From assembly GCF_019104945.1 (NCBI RefSeq), contig NZ_JAHRWW010000011.1, positions 51,604 through 115,603 of the forward strand: a DNA stretch of 64,000 bases. Reading direction: 5' to 3'. Each line of letters starts with the position of its first letter. Position 1 is the first letter of the stretch. Source of the stretch: Thermomonas sp. (GTDB lineage Bacteria; Pseudomonadota; Gammaproteobacteria; Xanthomonadales; Xanthomonadaceae). Below the pieces are notes generated by a model that was not told the origin of the DNA, did no database searches, and saw only the letters and a list, made by a program, of their open reading frames with translations. Made by a program: the position numbers and the translations under genes. Positions 32,654 to 39,765 of this stretch are shown one piece after another.

Positions 32654-33642
32654 CGCGACGCCCACTGCGCGTGCCGCTGCTCCCACGCCCACGCATGCGC
32701 GACGATGGCGTCAAGCTCAGCGTAGCGTGGCTGCCAACCCAGCCCAGTGTGTGCAGCGCGGGCATCGGCCACCAGCGACGGCGGATCGCCTTCGCGGCGC
32801 GTCCCCACCACCACCGGGATCGGATGGCCGGTGACCCGGCGCACCGCGTCGATCACTTCCAGCACCGAATAACCATTGCCATTGCCGAGGTTGTAGCGCG
32901 CGCTCGGCGCGTCCTGCAGCAGCTGTTGCAGGGCCAGCAGGTGCGCCTCGGCGAGGTCTTCGACGTGGATGTAATCGCGCACGCAGCTGCCATCGGCGGT
33001 GGCGTAGTCCTCGCCATACACGGTGATATGCGGGCGGCGGTTTGAGGCCACCTGCAGGATCAGCGGGATCAGATGGGTTTCCGGTTCATGGCACTCACCG
33101 ATCTCGCCCTCGCTATCGGCCCCTGCGGCATTGAAGTAGCGCAGGCAGACCGACTTCAGCCCATAGGCGCGGTCGTAGTCTTCCAGCATCTGCTCGACAA
33201 ACCATTTGCTGCGGCCGTAAGGGTTAATCGGCTGCTTCGGGTGTGCCTCGTCGATCGGCACGTACTGCGGGTCGCCGAAGATCGCTGCGGTGGAAGAGAA
33301 AATAAATTTATTGATGCCATGCGCACGCATGCCATCGAGTAAGACCTGGGTGGCCGTTACATTGTTGCGGTAGTACTTGGACGGGTCAGTGACAGATTCG
33401 CCTACTTGAATAAAGCTGGCAAAGTGCATCACCGCATCGGGCTTGATCTCACCTAGCAGCGTATCGACAAAACCCGCATCACCGATATCGCCCACATGCA
33501 GCGGCGCACCCAGCAGCGCGGCACGTCGGCCGGACGACAGATCATCGGCCACCGCCACGTTAAACCCTTCACGGCGCAGCCGCTTCACCATATGCGAGCC
33601 GATATAACCGGCGCCACCAACGACCAACACCGTCTTTGTCAT
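32650..33642 (-). CDS. galE: UDP-glucose 4-epimerase
   Basis: GalE interconverts UDP-glucose and UDP-galactose with bound NAD+, feeding galactose into envelope glycans. The 330-residue product has the NAD-binding VVGGAGYIGSHMVKRL, catalytic Ser/Thr in FSSTAAIFG, and the YxxxK motif in YGRSKWFVEQML. The length is typical. It faces the glycosyltransferase pair in convergent orientation, so its supply role for them is plausible but not proved. Confidence 0.94.
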   Translation of the reverse strand: MTKTVLVVGGAGYIGSHMVKRLRREGFNVAVADDLSSGRRAALLGAPLHVGDIGDAGFVDTLLGEIKPDAVMHFASFIQVGESVTDPSKYYRNNVTATQVLLDGMRAHGINKFIFSSTAAIFGDPQYVPIDEAHPKQPINPYGRSKWFVEQMLEDYDRAYGLKSVCLRYFNAAGADSEGEIGECHEPETHLIPLILQVASNRRPHITVYGEDYATADGSCVRDYIHVEDLAEAHLLALQQLLQDAPSARYNLGNGNGYSVLEVIDAVRRVTGHPIPVVVGTRREGDPPSLVADARAAHTGLGWQPRYAELDAIVAHAWAWEQRHAQWASR

Positions 33643-33665
33643 TTTCTTAAATCCTTATTCTCTTG

Positions 33666-34586
33666 CTATCGGTACAAATCCCAATACGGGTTTTCTTCAC
33701 CGCTCTCCGGTGGACGTAGGGTGTAGCGCTTATAAGTCCACTGGTACTGGGAGAACGCACGCTGCGCCACCGCCTCTACACCGCGATTGAGCGCTGCCAC
33801 TGCCACTTTGGAATCTGCATCGGCAATGCCCTCGGGTGCGGCTTCAACGTGCAGCGCAAAGCGCGGCGCACCGTTGCCGGGCAGGCGCTGAAACCAGCAA
33901 AACAGCACCTGCGCGCCGCTGCGATTGGCCAGCCGCCCAAGCAGCGTCATGGTCAACGCTTGCTTGCCGAAGAACGGCGCAAACTCACCTTCCCCCGCCT
34001 TGGGCTGCTGATCCGGCAGAATGCCCACCACGCCGCCTTTTTGCAGGCGCTTGAGCAGGGTGCGCACGCCCGAGGCTTCGGCGCGTACTTGCTCCACTTC
34101 GCCTTCCACATTGGCGCGCACACGGCGTAAAAACGCCTCGCCCACGGCTGACTCCGGCGGGCGATACAAAATCGCCAGCGGGGTTTTATGCGCCAGCCAC
34201 TGATTCAATAATTCCCAATTGCCCATATGCGGCGCGGCCACAATCAGGCCGCGGCCACTGGCCAACGCGGCGTCGAATAGGTCTTCACCATGAAACTCCG
34301 CGATCTCGGCTACGTTACGCCGCGCAGGCCGCGTCCATAGGCGCAGTGTTTCGAAGGTCTGGCGGGCGGTGGTGCGCAGGATCTCGGCCACCATTGCCTC
34401 GCGTGCATTGCCAGCAAGGTCGGTGCGGATCATCTCCAAATTGCGCCGTGTGACGCGTGCCTCGCGTGCATCACGCGCCAGCCAAAGCCGCGCAATGGTG
34501 TCGGCCAATGCGCGCTGCACCGGCCACGGCAAGCGTGCCAATGCCCATGCAAAAAAATACAGCAGCGCGGCAGCCCAATGCTCCAT
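33666..34586 (-). CDS. LpxL/HtrB-family lipid A acyltransferase-like protein
   Basis: The 306-residue protein belongs to the lysophospholipid acyltransferase superfamily branch that adds secondary acyl chains to lipid A. An N-terminal hydrophobic anchor (LLYFFAWALARLPWPVQ) precedes the HX4D/E catalytic motif, AAPHMGNWELLNQW. Further conserved segments are LAILYRPPES and GVVGILPDQQPKAGEGEF. It starts a minus-strand stretch ahead of galE with a 23-base gap. Which acyl chain it transfers is unknown. Confidence 0.88.
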   Translation of the reverse strand: MEHWAAALLYFFAWALARLPWPVQRALADTIARLWLARDAREARVTRRNLEMIRTDLAGNAREAMVAEILRTTARQTFETLRLWTRPARRNVAEIAEFHGEDLFDAALASGRGLIVAAPHMGNWELLNQWLAHKTPLAILYRPPESAVGEAFLRRVRANVEGEVEQVRAEASGVRTLLKRLQKGGVVGILPDQQPKAGEGEFAPFFGKQALTMTLLGRLANRSGAQVLFCWFQRLPGNGAPRFALHVEAAPEGIADADSKVAVAALNRGVEAVAQRAFSQYQWTYKRYTLRPPESGEENPYWDLYR

Positions 34587-34595
34587 ACCAGAGTC

Positions 34596-35207
34596 TTAGC
34601 GTGCTACATGGAGGCTGTAGGTGCCGTATAACGAGGCTTCGCCCAGCACATGCCCGTGCATGGCGCGCAGCACATCGGCAGCGGTAAAGGCGGCGGGCAA
34701 GGGCAGGGTTTCGGCATCCAATGCAAACACACGGAAGAAATAGCGGTGCACGCGTAAATCGTGGGGAGGCGGGTAAGGGCCGTCGTAGCCGAAATACTGC
34801 CCGCCCATGTCGGCATTACCTGCAAACCAACCGGTGTAATCGTTTAGGCCACTAAGACCACCCGCATCCTGCCCCTGTGCCTTGCCTTTGGCCGTAAGCC
34901 CGCTGCTGCAGCTTCCCGCCGCAATGTCGCGCACGCTCGCCGGGATATTGGCCACTACCCAATGCACGAAGTCGCCGCGCGGGTGTTCCACCGGAATAGG
35001 CACGGCACTATTGGCCACCAGCGCGCCATCGGTCGGCGCATCGGTGTCGATACAGAGCAGCACAAAAGAGCGCGCCCCTTCCGGCACCTCGCTCCACGCC
35101 AGATGCGGGTTGCAGTTACCGCCAAACGCATGGCCACCGTCGGCACCCAATGCAAATTCAGCAGGGATCGGTTGGCGCGGCGCAAAACTATCACTGCGTA
35201 TTTTCAT
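34596..35207 (-). CDS. YbhB/YbcL-family (PEBP-like) protein
   Basis: The 203-residue product is a phosphatidylethanolamine-binding-protein homologue of the bacterial YbhB type. Recognisable segments are GGNCNPHLAWSEVPEGARSF, VLLCIDTDAP, DFVHWVVANIPA and GYDGPYPPPHDLRVHRYFF. No signal peptide is seen. The ATG at 35207 is preferred over a GTG six bases upstream. It precedes the lipid A acyltransferase-like gene by nine bases and may be co-transcribed. The physiological ligand of the family is not established. Confidence 0.88.
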   Translation of the reverse strand: MKIRSDSFAPRQPIPAEFALGADGGHAFGGNCNPHLAWSEVPEGARSFVLLCIDTDAPTDGALVANSAVPIPVEHPRGDFVHWVVANIPASVRDIAAGSCSSGLTAKGKAQGQDAGGLSGLNDYTGWFAGNADMGGQYFGYDGPYPPPHDLRVHRYFFRVFALDAETLPLPAAFTAADVLRAMHGHVLGEASLYGTYSLHVAR

Positions 35208-35282
35208 CGTCACGGTCTCGCATATGGGTGGCTCGCATCCCTATAGGGTATCTCGAACGCTCCAGCCGATGGGTCTGTTCGC

Positions 35283-36053
35283 TTAGGCGGCGGCCATCGC
35301 CTGCGCCACACCCTCTTGCGCCGTTTGCGCAATACCGCGGCGGCCGTTGAACTCTTGTGGAAGGATCGGCGGCAGGAAACACACCCGTACCGGCCTTGCG
35401 GGCTCACCCAATAGGCGAAACAAATTCGCCATAAAGCTTTCGCGTTTGGCAAATGCAACGATCGCCTGTGCGCTACTGCGCGGGCCGTAACACAGCGCCA
35501 CCGGCTGCACGGGTGCTTGCGCCTCTACGGCGGCGGTGAAAATGCGCGCATGAAAGGTGCCAAGCGCGATGCCATTGCGCGTGCCGCCCTCGGGAAAAGC
35601 CGCAACAGCACGCCCTTCGCGCAGCCGCTGCGCCATTTCCTGCATCACTTTTTCCAGTGAATCGCCGTTGCCGCGTTCCAGAAAGATTGTTTCTGCCTGC
35701 GCAACAGCCCAGCCAAGTGCAGGCCAGCCACGAATCTCTGACTTCGCGATGAACCCCATCATATGCTGCGAAAGCAGCACCATGATGTCGATCCAGCTCA
35801 CATGGTTGGCCACAAACAACGTGCCGCCGCGCAGTGGCTGCCCCTCACGGTGCAGGCGCATGCCGAAGATCCACAACAGGCTGCCTGCATACCAGCGAAT
35901 AGCGCCATGAGAGAGCTTGCCGCCGCGCCCTAGCGCAATCAGTAGCAGCACCATCGGCAAATCCACCAGCGCGTGCCAGAGCAATAATGGGGTGCGAAAG
36001 AGATAGCGCAGGGCACGCGGCAAAATGCCGCCTGTGGATGACGTCGGGCTCAT
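35283..36053 (-). CDS. PlsC-family 1-acylglycerol-3-phosphate acyltransferase-like protein
   Basis: The 256-residue inner-membrane protein has the acyltransferase motifs NHVSWIDIMVL (HX4D) and FPEGGTRNG. An N-terminal hydrophobic anchor lies around LLLWHALVDLPMVLLLIALG. It probably acylates lysophosphatidic acid or a related lysolipid. The context of a second acyltransferase, a PEBP protein and a thioesterase supports a lipid role. It may not be the main PlsC of the cell; paralogues are common. Confidence 0.88.
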   Translation of the reverse strand: MSPTSSTGGILPRALRYLFRTPLLLWHALVDLPMVLLLIALGRGGKLSHGAIRWYAGSLLWIFGMRLHREGQPLRGGTLFVANHVSWIDIMVLLSQHMMGFIAKSEIRGWPALGWAVAQAETIFLERGNGDSLEKVMQEMAQRLREGRAVAAFPEGGTRNGIALGTFHARIFTAAVEAQAPVQPVALCYGPRSSAQAIVAFAKRESFMANLFRLLGEPARPVRVCFLPPILPQEFNGRRGIAQTAQEGVAQAMAAA

Positions 36054-36097
36054 GGAAGCAGCAATTTGGAAGAGGGCGCTGAAATAGCTGGTGCGTA

Positions 36098-36544
36098 TTA
36101 TCCGCCAGAGGCGGGCGGCTGCGGTAACACTGCTAGCGTAATTCGGCTGGTGCAGACCGGCCGCCCGGTGTCATCTTCAATTTCGATGGCCCAAACTTGC
36201 GTGCTGCGGCCGATATGCACCGGCCGCGTTGTCCCTGTCACCACGCCACTGCGCACCGCACGCAGGTGGTTGGCGTTGATTTCTAGCCCCACCACGGCGC
36301 TCCCACCTGCCATCAGCGCGCCCGCACTGCTGCCGAGGGTTTCCGCCAAGGCCACCGAGGCGCCGCCGTGGAGCAGGCCGTAGGGCTGGTGGGTGCGGGC
36401 CTCTACCGGCATCGTGGCGCGCAAATAGCCATCGCCCAATTCGGTAAACACAATCCCTAATGCCTCCATCAAGGTATTGCGTGAGCGGGCATTGAGATCA
36501 GCTACGGTGACGCCTTGCGGCCATGCAAACGGCTTGTGTTCCAC
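36098..36544 (-). CDS. PaaI-family hotdog-fold thioesterase
   Basis: The 148-residue product is a hotdog-fold acyl-CoA thioesterase. Its signature QPYGLLHGGASVALAETLGS carries the HGG motif, and INANHLRAVRSGVVTGT follows. The GTG at 36544 was chosen because GAGG lies six bases upstream and because the family N-terminus fits. The longer frame would overlap the upstream gene by over 100 bases. Seven bases separate it from the YkvA-like gene. The natural acyl-CoA substrate is not known. Confidence 0.87.
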   Translation of the reverse strand: MEHKPFAWPQGVTVADLNARSRNTLMEALGIVFTELGDGYLRATMPVEARTHQPYGLLHGGASVALAETLGSSAGALMAGGSAVVGLEINANHLRAVRSGVVTGTTRPVHIGRSTQVWAIEIEDDTGRPVCTSRITLAVLPQPPASGG

Positions 36545-36551
36545 GCGCGCC

Positions 36552-37175
36552 TCAGCTGACCTTGAACGAGCTGGGGCGCCATGTGCGCACATAGGAACCA
36601 CTGCCGCGCAGGCCGTAGCCGCTGCTGCGGCCATAGCCGTAGCCAAAGCCCTGCTCACGATCGCGGCGGGTGTGCATACGTTCCATCAGCTCTTCACGAC
36701 GCCCGTCGAGCCATTCCGTACGCCCCAAGGTGGCAGGGTCGATTCCGCGTTTTTTCGCTTCACGTGCGCGGTAGTCGCAAAAGTCGTCGTAGGCGTCGAG
36801 CTCATGCGCCAAATCGCGCATCGACAGCTCGATCATCACCGCATCGTCAAGGAAGCCGAGCACCGGCACGTCGTCTGGAATGATGTCGCCCGGATCAGAG
36901 AAGTAGGTGAGTGCAGACACCACGTGTTGCTTGTCGGCGTCGGCCAACGCCCAAGCCTCATCGCGCAGCATGGCGATCATATCGTCCAAGCGTAGCAAAC
37001 GCGCTTTGATGAAATCTGGCATCGCGATGTTGTGCGCACGATCCAACAGCGCGGTGGCAGCGGCGATCACTTCCTCACTGCTTTTCCCTTCTGCAGCTTT
37101 CCGCGAACGCTCGGCCGCAGCTTGAAAATGCGCAAGATCGTGATCGTTAAGTTCAAAGTTCAAAGTAAGCGACAT
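36552..37175 (-). CDS. YkvA/DUF1232-domain protein with Gly/Tyr-rich tail
   Basis: The 207-residue product has a helical N-terminal half and a DUF1232 (YkvA) core at about 94-145: YFSDPGDIIPDDVPVLGFLDD matches the family's P-x-DLIPD-x-PVLGYLDD pattern. The C-terminus is rich in Gly, Tyr, Arg and Ser (GFGYGYGRSSGYGLRGSGSY). The function of the family is unknown. The ATG at 37175 was preferred because GGA lies suitably upstream. It precedes the thioesterase by seven bases. Confidence 0.8.
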   Translation of the reverse strand: MSLTLNFELNDHDLAHFQAAAERSRKAAEGKSSEEVIAAATALLDRAHNIAMPDFIKARLLRLDDMIAMLRDEAWALADADKQHVVSALTYFSDPGDIIPDDVPVLGFLDDAVMIELSMRDLAHELDAYDDFCDYRAREAKKRGIDPATLGRTEWLDGRREELMERMHTRRDREQGFGYGYGRSSGYGLRGSGSYVRTWRPSSFKVS

Positions 37176-37256
37176 AACGACATCCATTGCACGTTAATGA
37201 GAGACCTTCAGCCTAGGCCGCGCACCCCGGCGCGTCAATGACCAAACGGCATAGGG

Positions 37257-39218
37257 CTACAGAATGGGGGCCAGCCCTGCGCCAAAGCCGGTAAACAGCC
37301 GCACACCCAGCCACTTAAGCCCAATATCCACTTCTGGAAAGTCACCCACTGGTTGGTTGCAGCGGCGGAAATCACTGGCAAACGGCGACTGCGGCTGCGT
37401 GGTAGGTGGGCAATCTGGTCCTTCTACATAGTCGTAACTGGTGGCGTATTTAATCGGCCACAGGTCGAATATCGGCGTCTTTTCCGACAGTTTTGCAAGG
37501 TTGAACTCAACCCCCGATAGATAGGGCGTTCCTTCACGCCGCGCGATCGTCCACGCGTTGCCGGGGGCCATGTCGCGCAGGATGCTCGCTGCCAAATGCT
37601 GGGCGAAGTTAGCATCTTCGATCACCACCGCACCTTCGGTATTGAGCTCGTCACCGCGTGGGTCAAAATTATGGCTACCTACCACGCCAATACGGTCGTC
37701 GATCACCATTGATTTTGCGTGCAACCCCATGCGCATTCCGGCACTTTTCAAGCGCACCGGCAGCCCCCCCGACGACGCAAACGGCGAAGGTCGCCCCGCC
37801 TCGCTCACCGGGTCTTCACTCAACCGGCGTTTAGCGAGCTGACGTTCGCGCCGGCTGTGCGTAGCTCCCGGTACTGCAGACGCAGCGGGCGGTGGCGCAG
37901 GCTGCGGCAAATTGGCCCCCGTCGCACCTAGTTCAAATGGCGCATCCGCAGGAAACGGTTTGAACTCATGAATTTCGAAACCGAAATCACGCAGATAGCG
38001 GCGTTTGTATTTATACGACATGGCGTAGGTGATAAACGCATCGGTCGCGGCTAGGCTATTGGTGGAAATCCGCACACGCGGTGCATCGGCCTGCTGGTGC
38101 AGCTCACGAAACAGCTGCTGCGCAGACTCGGAAAGCACGAGATAGGGCGTCTGGAGCAGCACTTCTTGATCGGCATCGCGAATGAGCTGCATCAGCTGGC
38201 GGCTGGTAAAACCAAGCGGCAGGCTATCGTCGCGCTGAGTGTCGCCGTCACTGCGGTGTTTGATTGGCAAATCAGCCACGTAATGCACACGCCCAACTGA
38301 GAGCGCCGGTGCGATGAAATGCGCGTTCAAGACTTCAGCATTGTCCACGTCTGCGAGGAGTGCGCGCACACGCTCGGGCTTGCGATACGGGTGATGCGGC
38401 GCAGGCGGCGGGCCGTTGTCATGTAGAAAGCGCGCCACATCCCCAAGACGCTCGGCGGGAACACTGCGATGCGATGCCCAGAAGGTATTGAAGTTAGCCT
38501 CCATTTCCGCAACGACAGGGCCTGCCAATAGCAGGTCACGGTCGCGAAAATTAAAGCTTTCGCCCCAGTCGTAATAATCGTCTTGATAATTGCGCCCACC
38601 GGTAATCCCAACAAGCCCGTCAACGACCAGCACCTTGTTGTGCATGCGACGATTGAGTTTGCGCAAACAGCACAACGCCGCCACCGCGTACATAGGGGCG
38701 GAAAACCGCGCACGATCGAATACCGGGTTGTACACACGCAGTTCTAAATTGACGTGCAACGCGGTTAGCGCCGCCAGTGTTTCTACTTTGCGCAGTGCGG
38801 CGAGTTGATCAATCAAAATACGGATTTTGACACCGCGAAACGCAGCCGCTTGCAACTCATCAAGTACTAGCTGCGCCGCATCGTCTTCGTCAAAAATATA
38901 GGTTTGCAGGTCAATGCTTTTTTGCGCGCTGCGAATTAAGTGGATGCGGGCCAGCAGCGCATCAGGCGCATCATCCAAGATCAGCACTTTGTGCTGGGGC
39001 GCATTGGGTTTGGAAGCCTTCCACGCCGTGCTGGCCATCTCACGCAGTGGCGACACCAGCGCGCAGGCATCCATGCGCTGGCAATCGACTTCGGCACTAC
39101 GCGCCGCGTGAGCAACGGCCGCGGCGGCCTCACGTTGCGGTGAAGACAGCGTGGCACAGCCGCCTAGAACAAGCGCCAGCGCTGCGCTTAACCACAGCGC
39201 ACAAAACCGCCGCGCCAT
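37257..39218 (-). CDS. Phospholipase D-family lipoprotein (cardiolipin synthase-like)
   Basis: The 653-residue product starts with a lipoprotein signal (MARRFCALWLSAALALVLGGC; lipobox LGGC). Two PLD HKD motifs follow: HNKVLVVDGLVGITGGRN and HAKSMVIDDRIGVVGSHN. The family includes ClsC-type cardiolipin synthases and periplasmic phospholipases. An outer- or inner-membrane-attached periplasmic location is expected, which is unusual for cardiolipin synthases. A low-complexity insert lies around LPQPAPPPAASAVPGA. The ATG at 39218 has GAGG upstream and follows the sixA stop by four bases, so it ends the signalling operon. Confidence 0.88.
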   Translation of the reverse strand: MARRFCALWLSAALALVLGGCATLSSPQREAAAAVAHAARSAEVDCQRMDACALVSPLREMASTAWKASKPNAPQHKVLILDDAPDALLARIHLIRSAQKSIDLQTYIFDEDDAAQLVLDELQAAAFRGVKIRILIDQLAALRKVETLAALTALHVNLELRVYNPVFDRARFSAPMYAVAALCCLRKLNRRMHNKVLVVDGLVGITGGRNYQDDYYDWGESFNFRDRDLLLAGPVVAEMEANFNTFWASHRSVPAERLGDVARFLHDNGPPPAPHHPYRKPERVRALLADVDNAEVLNAHFIAPALSVGRVHYVADLPIKHRSDGDTQRDDSLPLGFTSRQLMQLIRDADQEVLLQTPYLVLSESAQQLFRELHQQADAPRVRISTNSLAATDAFITYAMSYKYKRRYLRDFGFEIHEFKPFPADAPFELGATGANLPQPAPPPAASAVPGATHSRRERQLAKRRLSEDPVSEAGRPSPFASSGGLPVRLKSAGMRMGLHAKSMVIDDRIGVVGSHNFDPRGDELNTEGAVVIEDANFAQHLAASILRDMAPGNAWTIARREGTPYLSGVEFNLAKLSEKTPIFDLWPIKYATSYDYVEGPDCPPTTQPQSPFASDFRRCNQPVGDFPEVDIGLKWLGVRLFTGFGAGLAPIL

Positions 39219-39222
39219 CGCC

Positions 39223-39696
39223 TCATGGCCACCAGAAATGCGCGAGCTGGGCAACACCTGGCTCGATCGCGGCCTGCTCATCAAACGTCAGCACAGCGAT
39301 CGAAGCGGGCGGCATACCGCGATAACTGCCCGACTGGCCACTATGCAGCAGCGCTACTAGCTGCTCTAGGCCCGGATTGTGGCCCACCAGCATCAACCGC
39401 TTCGCATCTTTATGCGCGTCCAGCAGCGCTACCAGCGTGCCGGGGCTTGCGTCGTAAATATTCGCCTCTTCACGCACATCGCTGCAGTGAAGGTCTCCCA
39501 GCGCTGTGAGCGTTTGCTGGGTACGCGCCGCCGGTGAGCACAGTACGCGATCGGGTAGCAGCTGATGCTCACGCAACCAGCCCCCGGCGGTCTGCGCTTC
39601 TTCTTGCCCCGTTGCAGACAACGGGCGCTGCGCATCGTCTTGGCCACGAACGGGTGACTCAGCGTGGGCGTGGCGTAGCAGAATCAATTCGCGCAT
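39223..39696 (-). CDS. sixA: Phosphohistidine phosphatase SixA
   Basis: SixA removes phosphate from the histidine of Hpt domains, as shown for E. coli ArcB. The 157-residue product is a short histidine-phosphatase with the LILLRHAHAES signature, the RPLSATGQEEA segment and the second catalytic His in LMLVGHNPGLEQL. The ATG at 39696 has AGGAGA at good spacing; upstream in-frame starts do not. The gene directly follows the hybrid kinase that ends in an Hpt domain (69-base gap), an arrangement that suggests it resets this phosphorelay. Confidence 0.92.
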   Translation of the reverse strand: MRELILLRHAHAESPVRGQDDAQRPLSATGQEEAQTAGGWLREHQLLPDRVLCSPAARTQQTLTALGDLHCSDVREEANIYDASPGTLVALLDAHKDAKRLMLVGHNPGLEQLVALLHSGQSGSYRGMPPASIAVLTFDEQAAIEPGVAQLAHFWWP

Positions 39697-39765
39697 GAGC
39701 ATCTCTCCTTGAACGATCCACAAAGAGTACACGCGCAGCACCCGAACCGCAGCAGGTTCTGCCGA

